Assembly (NCBI RefSeq): GCF_000210295.1
Contig: NC_026744.1
Location: 806,001 to 870,000 of the forward strand
Source: Trypanosoma brucei gambiense DAL972
Lineage: Eukaryota; Euglenozoa; Kinetoplastea; Trypanosomatida; Trypanosomatidae
Length of the DNA: 64,000 bases
Direction: 5' to 3'
Below are positions 42,819-52,911 of the stretch, piece after piece. The notes beneath the pieces were generated by a model, which had not been told where the DNA came from, made no database searches, and saw only the letters and a program-made list of their open reading frames with translations. The number at the start of each line of letters is the position of its first letter. Positions within the stretch are counted from its first letter, which is position 1. A program made the position numbers and the translations under genes.

Positions 42819-44549
42819 TCACTTCATCAGTGACCGCCAATTCATCGGCCTAAAAAGATGCAGTCCAGCGTAGTCTGTTGTTATCATCATGCCCGGTATC
42901 TGCGGATGCCAATGGGCCTCCTTCGGGTGCTCAAGACCTTGGTGTTGGAACATCAGCTGATCCGGGATCCCACTGAGATCGGGACGCCCAAAAAGTTCCC
43001 CAACAACCTCCTGCTCCTCACTGGGGTCACGCTCAAGACTCAGGTCCCAGAGTGTACACTGTCCATCGTCACCCGCGACGGCAAGGACGCTCTCATTATG
43101 TAGTGAGAACTCAACGGACGTGATGCTTCCACGATGCCAGGGGAGCTGCTGGATCGGGACCCCGCTGCTCACATGGCGGAGATCCCACACAGCCACAGCA
43201 CCGCTGTCAGCACCCGTCACAAGAAGGTGAGAAGCCTGCAGCGCCTTGTTCCAATTAGCAACGTTGATGTCAGTGGGATCGGCTTGCCAATGTATCTTCG
43301 AACCGCGCATATCACGCGTATCCCACACCTCAACCGTGCCGCCAACGCGGGTTGCGATGAGAACATCCGTCTGGGTAGGGCTCCACTGAACTTCCTCAAC
43401 AGATGGTGCCCCTTTCTCGCTACCCACGGTATTACTAGCGACGGCAGTCCAGCGACCGTCCTCGGTTGGTTTCCACACAAATAGATCACCATTGCAATCA
43501 CCAGAGGCAAAGACACCCTCCGAAACGCTGCTCCAGTCAAGCCCATAACCCTCCGTTTTATGGGATGTTGACGGAGTGCAAAACAGTAGTGATGCTTGTT
43601 TCCTCTGTGCCCCCGAACGCACCTGCTCTTTTATCCAATTCGGGTAGTCGCAAAGCATCCCTATTTCCTTTGCAATATCGAACACCTGCACATTCCCCGC
43701 GTCAGACCACACCGCCACCAAATTTTGGTTGCGGTGTGCGCATCGTATACGGTTGGCAGTGCCGTGGTGGGAAATCGTCCGATGGTGTACAATGGGCTCT
43801 CCGTTATTCACCTCAGGTGCCTCATCCTCATTGCTGTCTTCGCTTTCACCCTCGTCACCTATGTAGCTGTCATCACTGTCGGTATCGCTGCCAGCATCAT
43901 GCTTCGTGCGACAAATGTTAGTAACACGCAAGATGTACAACTGATTTTTAGATGACTCCTCTGCTTGCGAACCACACACCAGGGTCAGTGAGAGTGGGTA
44001 CTTTGTGGTGCAGCCGCCACCTGTAGAGGACTCTTGCTCCCGAACCACATGAAACGAGAGGGAAGGATATTCCGTCCGCAACTGAAAAAATGAGTCATAC
44101 GCTTTGTTAGAGTAATCCAACTTCTGACATTGTCCCTCCGGGTCGTCAACACAGTCACTGCGCCAGACCGTGGGGACCGTATCGTCTTCATCATTTTCCT
44201 GCTTGGTCGAATCGTCATCAAATGTTACCTTCCGCAACCCCTTTACCATGGCTTCTGCCTCGCGTTGAAACTCGGCATAATCTTCGTCGTCTTCGTCATA
44301 ACTGTCAACAATCTCCTCCTCCACTCCATCATTAAAAGGCTCATCCACGCCGCTGCTATTACTCCCATCAGACTCTTCATCTTCTGACACATCTTCCCAG
44401 TCCTCGTCTTCCGTGGGTCCCTCTTTACGGGTTCCGGCGGCTCGCAGTCGCTGCCCTCCCTCCTCGTCCTCCTCAACACAACGCCGATGTTTGCGTTCAG
44501 AGGAGGTGGTGCCCTCCGTCCGCTCCACACGTTTAGCGGCTTTCCGCAT
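42819..44549 (-). CDS. RRB1: GRWD1/Rrb1-like WD40 ribosome-assembly protein
   Basis: A 576-residue WD40 protein. Residues 1-160 are acidic (many DDE and EDE runs, as in a nucleolar chaperone). A conserved CAF1C-like section (KYPLSLTLVCGSQAEESSKN) follows, then an acidic loop at about 220-250. About seven blades fill the rest; clear ones are VEEVQWSPTQTDVLIATR, SGAVAVWDLR and HRGSITSVEFS. GRWD1/Rrb1 chaperones ribosomal protein L3 into the 60S subunit. The end (HPKEAHWHPQIPGMMITT) also fits. Assignment within RbAp46-like WD40 proteins is good. Acceptor AG at 44575-44576. Confidence 0.85.
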   Translation of the reverse strand: MRKAAKRVERTEGTTSSERKHRRCVEEDEEGGQRLRAAGTRKEGPTEDEDWEDVSEDEESDGSNSSGVDEPFNDGVEEEIVDSYDEDDEDYAEFQREAEAMVKGLRKVTFDDDSTKQENDEDDTVPTVWRSDCVDDPEGQCQKLDYSNKAYDSFFQLRTEYPSLSFHVVREQESSTGGGCTTKYPLSLTLVCGSQAEESSKNQLYILRVTNICRTKHDAGSDTDSDDSYIGDEGESEDSNEDEAPEVNNGEPIVHHRTISHHGTANRIRCAHRNQNLVAVWSDAGNVQVFDIAKEIGMLCDYPNWIKEQVRSGAQRKQASLLFCTPSTSHKTEGYGLDWSSVSEGVFASGDCNGDLFVWKPTEDGRWTAVASNTVGSEKGAPSVEEVQWSPTQTDVLIATRVGGTVEVWDTRDMRGSKIHWQADPTDINVANWNKALQASHLLVTGADSGAVAVWDLRHVSSGVPIQQLPWHRGSITSVEFSLHNESVLAVAGDDGQCTLWDLSLERDPSEEQEVVGELFGRPDLSGIPDQLMFQHQGLEHPKEAHWHPQIPGMMITTDYAGLHLFRPMNWRSLMK

Positions 44550-44574
44550 CGCTAAGACTTACAGCGAAGAGGAA

Positions 44575-44576
44575 CT
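44575..44576 (-). promoter_or_regulatory. Probable trans-splice acceptor AG of GRWD1/Rrb1
   Basis: On the minus strand CTTTTTTCTTTTCTTCTTCC and more pyrimidines precede CAAG, about 26 bases before the ATG. Confidence 0.55.
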
Positions 44577-45049
44577 TGACAAACGACAGTTGGGGACGTA
44601 AGAGGGAAGAAGAAAAGAAAAAAGCATTTTAAAAAAAAAAGAATTAAGGTGATTAAGACTGGGGAGCACATTTCCCATCTATCAGGTGGGTGGACACAGC
44701 AGCAGCAAAGGAAATACGCACGAAAGTAATCACAACAAAGGGAAGAACAAAGAGAACAAAGAAAGAATGGAATAAAAAAAATCTATGCGTAAAAAAAACG
44801 CATGTGATGTTATTTAAAGTAAAAAAAAACATGTAAAAATGAAGAAAGAAAGATAGATAGAAAGGCTGCAGAACGCGAAAACACGTCACATTCATTACCT
44901 CTGAGTGCTTTCCCCACACTCTCTATTCGGTTATCTTATGTTTGTTCGGCGACTTACGTTACGACCACCTGCTCTCCTACGATCCACGGCTCTGAAGGAC
45001 CTTACCACACAGGCCGGAGTAAAAAAGCAGAAATTAAGTTACACACGAT

Positions 45050-45074
45050 TATATATATATATATATATATATAT
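45050..45074. repeat. TA dinucleotide microsatellite
   Basis: About twelve TA units in the 3' flank of the CHMP1 gene. Confidence 0.85.
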
Positions 45075-45498
45075 GTTTAGGTATAGATGTAGACGGAAGG
45101 TAAGGGACGAATCTTTACACCGAATGTACAACGGTCAAAACACATAAAGGGTACACAAACACGTTAAAAATAAAATAAATAAACAAACAAACAACAAAAG
45201 CGCAGGAGAGAAAATAAGGGCATAAAGGGGGAGAAAATGTAGCACATCGGTGGGGGAACGAGGTTTCGGTGAGTAAAGGAATACAAACATTTAAATTTTA
45301 AAAAAGGGAAAAGAACTTCTTTTCCCCACAAGACTCATACAAAGGAACATCATCAACCTCCTATTTATCACACCCCTTAATGCCCTTTGTATCGCCTTAT
45401 TTCCCCCTCCCCGCACACATCCCCGATGAACAAAAATGAGTACATCATTACTTAAAGCGTACGTAAGTGCACGAAACACGGTCTTGCTTGGACTGTTG

Positions 45499-46113
45499 TT
45501 ACCGTGCACCGATGCTAATACGTTGCATCCTCTCCGTTATTCCCACATCATCCCCCACCTTCGTGGCAGCCGGCCGCTTCTTCAGGTAGTTGGTGGCGAC
45601 GGCTATTTGCTCGCTTATATCTATTTCATTGTCTGGCGTAATCTGCTCGAGAAAGGACTCCACCTCTGCCGCTGGCACTGCCGAGGCACGTGACCTCTCG
45701 AAGGTGCCGTCCATCGCGTTCGCATTAACTGCAACAGTGTCAACATGCCGTTCGAACGCATCCATTGCCGTCGTGATCTGCACAGGATCCAGTGAATGAA
45801 GAACCTTACTTATTCCACAAATCGCCTTTTCAAGCGACCGCGTCATCGCGTGCATTTGCATGGCAGATTGAATGCGTTCGGCGGCGGCATCAACACGAGA
45901 GGCAAGACGAAGATAACTTGTTCCTTCATCCTTCTTCCGTATGGCGTTCTCGGCGTAGACGCGGGCGGCTTCAATATTGTCCTTGTTAAGGGCTTTTTTA
46001 GCCTTTATCTTCTCCCTCTCGCTCGCTTTGTCTGAGGCGGCGGCAGAGTTGGTCAACTCCTTCACTGCAAGCCTCATGTTTAACACGACATCGAGGGGGT
46101 TCGTAGTGCTCAT
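45499..46113 (-). CDS. VPS46: ESCRT-III subunit CHMP1/VPS46
   Basis: A 204-residue ESCRT-III protein. It opens with a typical charged-helix pattern (LNMRLAVKELTNSAAASDKA, then EREKIKAKKALNKDNIEAAR) matching CHMP1 rather than other CHMPs. The C-terminus ends in a MIM1-like helix (GITERMQRISIGAR), which in the family binds VPS4. ESCRT-III deforms and cuts membranes in multivesicular-body sorting and cell division. The frame is open upstream to 46245, but the acceptor at 46136-46137 and the family start place initiation at 46113. Confidence 0.9.
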   Translation of the reverse strand: MSTTNPLDVVLNMRLAVKELTNSAAASDKASEREKIKAKKALNKDNIEAARVYAENAIRKKDEGTSYLRLASRVDAAAERIQSAMQMHAMTRSLEKAICGISKVLHSLDPVQITTAMDAFERHVDTVAVNANAMDGTFERSRASAVPAAEVESFLEQITPDNEIDISEQIAVATNYLKKRPAATKVGDDVGITERMQRISIGAR

Positions 46114-46546
46114 GTCGTTCCAATACTCCCGCTTTCTGAGTACAGAAGAAAAAGAAAGTGTAGAACTGCAGCCAACACAAATGGGATGGTCGAATGGCGA
46201 CACACGAATAGGAACTTTTCTATGGCCTACACAAAATAACTTCATGGGAAAAGAGGCAGTTTGAAGAGGGCATAGAACAATCCACGTCGAATAGCGGGTA
46301 AACTGGGCCCTAATTTAGACATCTAACAATCAACTCGATAGGAGGAAAAAGAAGTAGGGAACAAACGATGGTGGGAGCTACACCGAGAGTAGGGAAGGAA
46401 GCGGTGTGCAATGAAGCCCCCCAAAACTTCTATTACTGGCTCCAACACTTGCTGCGCAAATTTAAACTTTTTTGTCGGAAAGAAATCACGTCACTAAACA
46501 GCGTCCCCCTTCCGACATGCCACACAGCCCCCAGCAAAGGCATGAT
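46114..46546. other. Intergenic spacer
   Basis: Contains the CHMP1 acceptor and the probable 3' untranslated region of the CEP20-like gene. Nothing else recognised. Confidence 0.4.
46136..46137 (-). promoter_or_regulatory. Probable trans-splice acceptor AG of CHMP1
   Basis: The minus-strand tract CTTTCTTTTTCTTCTGTACT is followed by CAG, about 22 bases before the ATG. It lies inside the longer open frame and so excludes that upstream extension. Confidence 0.65.
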
Positions 46547-47002
46547 TTACGAATTTTCGCTGCAGGTACGAAGCTCATGCAACATCGCGTAGAGCAAAGG
46601 CACAGACGCGGGTGCCCCTGTCAGTCCCAACTGCGAAGCCAATATTGCGCGCGGCATGATTGCAGAGGTCGCCTCCTTTCCTGCACCCGACTCGGCCTTG
46701 AAAACCGACAGCGAGTGCTCCATCCCGTTAAAAGCCATGTAATCCTTAATTAGTTCATTCAGAAGCAAGTTCTCCGGTGGTATAGGTGGCCGCGCGGACT
46801 CGATGTCGTCCCCCTGTGAATTAGACTCCTGCAGTGAATGGAAAATGGCTGCACGTAACTCGGCCTTTACGTGGTCAATGACGCCTTTCGTCTCCAGTAC
46901 TTGCCTCATTGCATCCTTCAACGATCCGTGTTTCGACATTGTAGTCGCCTCGGGTGCGTTAAAGCTTTCTCGCCGCACCTCTCCCTCCTCCCTTTCCTCC
47001 AT
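46547..47002 (-). CDS. CEP20/FOR20-like LisH protein
   Basis: A 151-residue protein matching FOR20/CEP20: LKDAMRQVLETKGVIDHVKA, then ENLLLNELIKDYMAFNGMEH (a LisH-type dimerisation motif), LSVFKAESG and VPLLYAMLHEL, all in family order. Members sit at centrioles, basal bodies and centriolar satellites and help build cilia. Trypanosomes assemble one flagellum from a basal body, so basal body is the likely site. The extension before residue 22 is charged; a second ATG at residue 22 may be the real start. Confidence 0.85.
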   Translation of the reverse strand: MEEREEGEVRRESFNAPEATTMSKHGSLKDAMRQVLETKGVIDHVKAELRAAIFHSLQESNSQGDDIESARPPIPPENLLLNELIKDYMAFNGMEHSLSVFKAESGAGKEATSAIMPRAILASQLGLTGAPASVPLLYAMLHELRTCSENS

Positions 47003-47799
47003 GCTAAAATCCTGCAGATCTACTTTACCAAAAAAAAAAAAAAAAGAAAAGCGATCAAAAAAGTGGAAAGAAGATATTGTAACTGAGGCAAGGGCGGGGA
47101 AGAAACGTAAATGTGCGAGCGTTCACCTTCTCTTGCGTTAGTAATCGTGGCACGCCGGAGTCCTGTCCCGCCTCTCGTTTCCTTTACGTCCTTCTCAGTT
47201 CCCCGCCCGAATTCGTGCGAAAATAAATTGTGTCTTCCCACGCAAGGACCAAACAGGTGAATACTCCGGAGAGAAAAAGTGAAACCTTACTTTTAACCAT
47301 TCCTTAACGGATGACAGGCAATTGGGGTTCGTTACCTCTCAATATCTCCTTTTCAAACTGCGCACCCCTCTTCCCATTTGCACCTACTCCACGCTTGTGA
47401 ACTCGAAGTCAGGTGAGAGCGGATTAAATACACGAAGAATGATAAAGGGGGGAGGGGGACTAGATACTCGCCTTAACACTTGTCAGCTCTCTCTTTCAAA
47501 AGCACACCCATACAAATCATGCCCCACTCCCGCGCGGCGCCCCAAAAGGGGGTTCGAAACAAAAAGAAAACTGAAAGAGGGGAAAAGCAAAACGCCAATG
47601 GAAAATAGTGGTGTATAACCGTACCTAACTTCCACTAACGTCACCTTGTCACCCTCGTACCATCACCAGAGACGCACGTACGCATCTACACACAAACTGC
47701 GAATGCATGGTGCTAAAGGAAAAATAAGTAAAACGCTGAGCGGTCGCGCGGGTCCTTTCCCTGCCTCACAATAGACGAAAAACAAGCACTTACACAAGC
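47003..47799. other. Intergenic region
   Basis: A run of about 15 A on the plus strand at about 47031-47045 lies 30 bases upstream of the CEP20-like ATG and reads as poly-U in the transcript, a likely pyrimidine tract. No gene is supported. Confidence 0.5.
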
Positions 47800-48888
47800 C
47801 TAGCGGGAGGAAAACCGCCGAATTACCAACGCAGACAAAACCACGACCACACCCGTAGCCACCAAAACGGAACTGACACGGTACGAACCGGGCCACTTTA
47901 CTTTACCCGGACCGCGATCCCCCCCCGTGCGCCTCGTTTTTTCTGCGGGAGGCAGCTTCTTTTGCACGGAGCGGGCCTCCGTACCCGGTGAAAGTTCCTT
48001 TGTTCCACCGAAGGAAAGCACAAGAGTACAGTGCCGCCCCTCCTTTGTATCGAGGACCAGGCAGCGACGCCCATCAAGAGAGATGCCCATCAGAGCAAAA
48101 GGTGTCGGAAGATCCTCCTGCAAGCTGTCTACCAGAACTTTATCGTTCTTGTACTCCAATTTGTGCACGCGACCGCCTCCTCTCAACCCCACAAGCACTT
48201 TGCGGGATGACAAAGCACACAACAACAACTGCGCCGACGTCCCTCCCACCGCCCCATTTGTTGATAACATAGGAAAGAGTTTCTTAAACACTTCTAATTT
48301 CTTTACGGTGCTTCGAGTAACGTAAAACGCTTGAACCGTCCCGTCCTCATACAGCGCAAAACAGAAGTACCCTGCGCTCGCAACAGTAAGCACACGATGA
48401 TCCCTTTGAGGGAGCTTAACCGCTGCAAGCATCTTCTTAGTGTCGAAACTCCAGTATTTGATCGTCTGAAACTCGGAATACAACAAGGCCACTCGCCCAA
48501 TTTGCATAAAGCATCCCACTGCACTGTCCTTGAAGGACACTGAGAGATTTTTTTTCCACACGAACAAGCTGCACCCCGCGGGTCCACAAGCCATCAGCTG
48601 CCGGCTCTCGATCCACATGAGTTGTGTCACCTTCAAGCACGATGCCTCTGCTAACATATCCCCTACCTCGCTCCCATTAAACTGGTATATCCGAATAACA
48701 CATTGATCCGGACCCGACTGCGACCTGAGGCCGATCGCTATGACATGATCTTCTTCACAACAAGCGAAGGCAAGCACCTCACCACCGTACACAATGTATG
48801 ACTTTTGATCTGAGCCCTTCTCGAGTAAATGTAGTTCTCTCCCCCTGCCCGCTGTGAATATAAAGGACCCGTTTGACAGTGCGGTCAT
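47800..48888 (-). CDS. Beta-propeller protein with C-terminal membrane anchor, possibly Sec12-like
   Basis: A 362-residue protein. Residues 1-280 show repeated WD40-like strands (KYWSFDTKKMLAAV, GYFCFALYEDGTVQAF, ALMGISLDGRRCLVLDTKEG). A Lys/Gly/Pro-rich linker follows, and one hydrophobic helix at about 338-356 (VSSVLVATGVVVVLSALVI) ends in RRFSSR, so the protein is probably tail-anchored with the propeller in the cytosol. The layout matches Sec12/PREB, the ER exchange factor for Sar1, but the sequence is too divergent for a firm call. Other tail-anchored propellers are possible. Confidence 0.75.
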   Translation of the reverse strand: MTALSNGSFIFTAGRGRELHLLEKGSDQKSYIVYGGEVLAFACCEEDHVIAIGLRSQSGPDQCVIRIYQFNGSEVGDMLAEASCLKVTQLMWIESRQLMACGPAGCSLFVWKKNLSVSFKDSAVGCFMQIGRVALLYSEFQTIKYWSFDTKKMLAAVKLPQRDHRVLTVASAGYFCFALYEDGTVQAFYVTRSTVKKLEVFKKLFPMLSTNGAVGGTSAQLLLCALSSRKVLVGLRGGGRVHKLEYKNDKVLVDSLQEDLPTPFALMGISLDGRRCLVLDTKEGRHCTLVLSFGGTKELSPGTEARSVQKKLPPAEKTRRTGGDRGPGKVKWPGSYRVSSVLVATGVVVVLSALVIRRFSSR

Positions 48889-49304
48889 CCTACGCGAGGA
48901 ATAAGGAAAGAGAGAAGGGTCAAATGAGGAAGGGCGTTAATAAAAGATGTCCAACGAATAGGACGCTAAGGTAAAGCCGGTATCACGTTTTGCTAAAACA
49001 CTATCAACAACTAAAAATGATCTAAGACCAAAATAAAGTAAGAAAAAGACAAAACCAAGAAACAACTCCCTTAACTCTAAAGGACTCTATGAATACCTGA
49101 TGCAGAAGGAAGAAAAAGAGAGCAATAGGGTAATAAGGCATGGGAAACAACATCAGAGTTCGACAAAGCACCGCATATTTCGTAGGTGTGCTGTGAAGAA
49201 AACACGCAGAGGAATAGGGAAGAGGGAAATCCTGCCCGGGGGCGGCACGCCTTACGAGCACACATATGGTTCTAACACAACTTTACATGTTACATTACCC
49301 ATCT
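48889..49304. other. Intergenic spacer
   Basis: Untranslated sequence between the IQ-motif protein and the propeller gene; nothing else recognised. Confidence 0.4.
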
Positions 49305-50138
49305 TCACTGAATGCAACGAAGTTTTCGCAAACGGAAGCCGCGGTATGCTGCCTGAATTATAGTGGCGCTCCTATCGAACGCTGTCGCTATGGTTTCCTC
49401 AAAGTGGAGTTTGTGCCCTTCAAACGTAAGCCGTTTTTCCACGGAAGCAAAGACATCAGCCGATAGTAAGATTCTGGAGAAAAAACTATCTTCTATGTGC
49501 TTCCTCGCCATCGTCTCCTCTTCCTCAAGACTAACCAACCACGATGGCAAAACCGCCACCGGTTTTGAGTCACCATCTTCGAAAACGTCAGGCACGCGCC
49601 GCCACATCCAACCAGGTTTCCACTGACAAAGTTTCAAAAAGAAACTTTCCAAAAATTGAAGGGCCACGTACTGACGGTGCACTGACTCCAGGCGGCCGAC
49701 GTACGACAACGATGAAACGAGAAAAGCGCTAACGATAACACGTCGCCCCTCCTCCTCCCTCCGTACAAAACGCTCAATTGCAGCCAGTCGTGTGTGCTCT
49801 GCGAAGTGCTTCCATGCAAAGCGGTCCGCATCCTCCTCAATGAATTCGCGCTCTATAGTTTCGTCTTTTATTGCGTACATGATGGCCCTGTCGAATACCT
49901 TGTTAAGAGAGGCGTTGAACTCCCGTATCCATAATGCGCAGCCCATAAGATACTCCCGGACAATCGCCGTCCGCCCCGATCCCTCTTCCGGGAACTCACT
50001 CTCGAAAGGGAGACCCCACAGTGTCAGCAGCGCAGGAGCCAACGTGGGTGGGGGCCGCGTAAGTTTCTTCATTTTCGCCTTGTTAGCGGCCTCGAAAAAG
50101 TCATCGTCCGGGTCCTTCATAGCCGGTAGTACAAACAT
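49305..50138 (-). CDS. Hypothetical IQ-motif protein
   Basis: A 277-residue protein, mostly helical. A single IQ motif (ATIIQAAYRGFRLRKL) sits about ten residues from the C-terminus; such motifs bind calmodulin or related EF-hand proteins. The rest has no known motif and no membrane segment; it has normal coding composition with many Trp, Phe and Arg. In trypanosomes IQ proteins often belong to flagellar or cytoskeletal structures, but nothing else points there. Confidence 0.75.
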   Translation of the reverse strand: MFVLPAMKDPDDDFFEAANKAKMKKLTRPPPTLAPALLTLWGLPFESEFPEEGSGRTAIVREYLMGCALWIREFNASLNKVFDRAIMYAIKDETIEREFIEEDADRFAWKHFAEHTRLAAIERFVRREEEGRRVIVSAFLVSSLSYVGRLESVHRQYVALQFLESFFLKLCQWKPGWMWRRVPDVFEDGDSKPVAVLPSWLVSLEEEETMARKHIEDSFFSRILLSADVFASVEKRLTFEGHKLHFEETIATAFDRSATIIQAAYRGFRLRKLRCIQ

Positions 50139-50943
50139 CGCTTCCGAGACACTAGTCCTTCACGTAAGTGCAAATATGACGCTCTAAGTCTCGAGCTAAA
50201 ACTTGAAGCAATACGGAAGAAGGTATTCTACGGCAACAGAGCAAGGCAAAGTTTCAAAGTGCAGAACAGCCCTTAGGGAATGAATAAAAAACTGAATTAC
50301 CCGCTCTTCCGCAACAGATGTCCCCGGCTTCTGCCTCATTTCTCTTCTGACTGCATCCGAACAAGAATATTGTAGAAGTATCTAAAAGTAGCTTACACCA
50401 TCAGATGATAACCCGGGGGGCAGATGCTTCTGAAATCGGTCACTTCTTCTTAGCGCATGGTTAATGCCGCGTCAGTCCTACGCACCACATATAGCGTCCA
50501 CGAGGTTGGATTCCCAGCCCCCTACCTTTCATACTTATATTCTTCTCCGGCATCCCTGCTTTCCGTCTTCCATTTCTCACCACTTCTGTTGGCAGCCTCA
50601 CCTGCAAAAGCGACACTCCTCCTCATCCACAGCAGGTACTTATAATGAGAGGGCTCCACGTAGGTAGAAAAATAAACAATGGAAACGAAAAGAAAGCACG
50701 ACACAAGAAAAAACCAAAAGCAAGGGAGATACAGTTCCTGGTGTCGCACGCTTTCCCACAGACCAGAAACAAGAACTGACCGGGCGGATGGACAGAACGG
50801 AGTATTTGTATATACTAATACTATTGTTATTAATCATTAAGCGATGAAACCTTTCTTTTCCTCTTTTCCTCTGACTCGCTATCACATCAGCCAGCACCCA
50901 ACAGCGCAAATGTGGTGCCGGTCCCTACTTAATAAGCAGTACA
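50139..50943. other. Intergenic region
   Basis: Leader of the IQ-motif gene and probable 3' untranslated region of NOG1. No gene is supported. Confidence 0.4.
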
Positions 50944-52911
50944 TCAGCGTCTGTCGCGTCTGCCGTTAGATTTCACCTTACCCGTGAAGAGATGCTTCGG
51001 CCGAAGGTTCGGTATGGCACGATCACCCTCTCCCTTCTTAGCTTGAAGGTTGCGCGGGCGAGCGACCACCTTACTCAGCTTCACAGCACGCAGCTTCTCA
51101 TTGACGTCTCTGTACCCTTCGCCGCGGTTTACGCTAAGTGAGCGATCGCGAGTCGCAGAGTGAGAACTAATGCCACGCGTCGTTTTGGTAGACATGTGCG
51201 AAGATGAACGGTCCCGCATAACTGCCTCCTGTGCAGCGGACAAGGACCGACCTCTCTTCGCGGACGAATTTGTGGTTTCAGATGAACAACCAGGGGTTGC
51301 TGAGCGATCAACCTGGCTTCCCGTTCGCTTGTTAAACTTCTCAATTGCAACTGATTGCCGCCTAGTGCGACGTAGTGAAGGGTTCTTCATAGCCCTCTCC
51401 ATCTTAATCACCTTGATTTTGTCCCTGATAAAACGAACAGCCTCGACAGTAGAGTCGTGTAACTCATATTGTGGACGTTTCTTAGATGCCTCCAACTCCA
51501 ATTCCTGCAGACGTGCGTCCTCCTCTGCTTCCAATTCCATCAACCGCTCATGGATGTCAGGGTCTACGTTATCGTAGATATTGTGCCCGTCCATGATATC
51601 AGGGATGATATCGTCCACCCATTCGGGGTTCTCTAGATCCCATGTCTTCCGCTCATTTGGTTGGTACTGTCCAGGTCCCCCATTTTCCCACTCATAATCC
51701 CGTTCCGTTTTGCGGCGCTCGCGCACTGGCTCACCGGATGCAAGTCGGTGGCGAATCTCTTCCACTGAAGGGGGAACATACGCAGGTCTTTCCACGTTAT
51801 CGCGTTTCTGCGGCACCGCACAGTAGAGACGATTTTGTATAGCCTGAAACCGACCGCTCCCCTCCTTTTGTTCCGAACGATGTGCAAGCAGCGTTTCACA
51901 CGCCAAAGTCTTGAGGTCGCCTACGCCGGCGTCAGTGAGCGTGCTGGTCGTAATCCATTTGGCGCCACACTCTTCAATGGCTGTCATAACGAGAGATTGC
52001 TCTTCTGCCGTAATGTCGTCGAAAGTACACAGATCACTCTTGTTGAATACGACAATCACCGGTTTGCCAGTGAAGAGGGGGCCAATAGACTTGAAAAGGG
52101 AAACCTGCTGGGCTATTGAATGCCCGCATTGAGTGCTAAGGTCCATGAAGAAGAGAATGCACGCACGAAGATGGGCAAGTGCAGTGATCGCTTGCATCTC
52201 AATAACGTTGCGCTCCTCAAGGGAATGGTCCAGAATACCCGGAGTGTCAATTACCTGCCAACTGGCATACTTGAAGTCCGTGTGCCCGACGAAGAGAGAC
52301 TTTGTTGTGAAGGCATAGGGTTGTACTTCTACATCCGCGCGGGTGACCTTGTTCATGAAACTTGACTTACCGACGTTAGGGAACCCCGTGATAAGCAGTG
52401 TTCGGGCGTTGGGGTCAATAGAGGGCAGTCGAGACATGTGTTGCCTCACTTTCTCCAGGTATACCAGAGCGCTCGTGAGCTTTTTGCAAGCGGTTGCCAT
52501 GCGGCCAAGGGCTGCGCGCTTCAACTGCTTACAGCGGTAGAGAGAGTCACCGTATTTCAAAAGCCGCACGTAATCACGGCCCACATTATCCACCATGTGT
52601 CGCACCGCGCCGACCTGACCCAGCGCCACCTTATAGTGGTCGCGGTCGTACAATACATGCATCAAATCGCCGTAGAACGGGTGGATGTCATCCATTCGCG
52701 GAAACTCGGTTAGGATGTGGGTGAGCTTTTCGTTGATGGTTTTCTGCGTGAACTTCACCTTCCGCATGTAGAACTGACGAATGCGGGAAATATGATACCC
52801 CTTGTGGACCACGGTTGGTGTCTTTCTCTGCGTTTTGGAAAGAACAATGTCGATGAAGTCCTTGTATGAGGGGACAACAGTCACCGTTTTGAAATTGTAG
52901 ATTGTCGACAT
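50944..52911 (-). CDS. NOG1: Nucleolar GTP-binding protein 1
   Basis: A 655-residue NOG1 GTPase, needed in the nucleolus and nucleus for maturation of the 60S ribosomal subunit. The N-terminal helical domain fills about 1-165. GTPase motifs follow: G1 GFPNVGKSS at 176-184, G2 PYAFTTKS around 198-205, G3 DTPG at 222-225 and G4 NKSD at 290-293. The C-terminal half has the NOG C-terminal region ([23 protein letters not shown] block, then [20 protein letters not shown] and [10 protein letters not shown]) and a basic Ser/Arg/Lys-rich tail after about 500, suited to nuclear import and RNA contact. All GTP motifs look intact. Confidence 0.97.
   Translation of the reverse strand: MSTIYNFKTVTVVPSYKDFIDIVLSKTQRKTPTVVHKGYHISRIRQFYMRKVKFTQKTINEKLTHILTEFPRMDDIHPFYGDLMHVLYDRDHYKVALGQVGAVRHMVDNVGRDYVRLLKYGDSLYRCKQLKRAALGRMATACKKLTSALVYLEKVRQHMSRLPSIDPNARTLLITGFPNVGKSSFMNKVTRADVEVQPYAFTTKSLFVGHTDFKYASWQVIDTPGILDHSLEERNVIEMQAITALAHLRACILFFMDLSTQCGHSIAQQVSLFKSIGPLFTGKPVIVVFNKSDLCTFDDITAEEQSLVMTAIEECGAKWITTSTLTDAGVGDLKTLACETLLAHRSEQKEGSGRFQAIQNRLYCAVPQKRDNVERPAYVPPSVEEIRHRLASGEPVRERRKTERDYEWENGGPGQYQPNERKTWDLENPEWVDDIIPDIMDGHNIYDNVDPDIHERLMELEAEEDARLQELELEASKKRPQYELHDSTVEAVRFIRDKIKVIKMERAMKNPSLRRTRRQSVAIEKFNKRTGSQVDRSATPGCSSETTNSSAKRGRSLSAAQEAVMRDRSSSHMSTKTTRGISSHSATRDRSLSVNRGEGYRDVNEKLRAVKLSKVVARPRNLQAKKGEGDRAIPNLRPKHLFTGKVKSNGRRDRR

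Larger units (their letters stand above)
44550..45498. other. Intergenic region with TA microsatellite
   Basis: Leader of GRWD1 and probable 3' untranslated region of CHMP1. Contains a TA repeat at about 45050-45074 and a purine-rich plus-strand run near 44607-44645. No gene supported. Confidence 0.5.

Noticed and set aside
46114..46245. N-terminal extension of CHMP1
   Set aside because: The likely acceptor at 46136-46137 lies inside it, and CHMP1 proteins start near MSTTNPLDVV.
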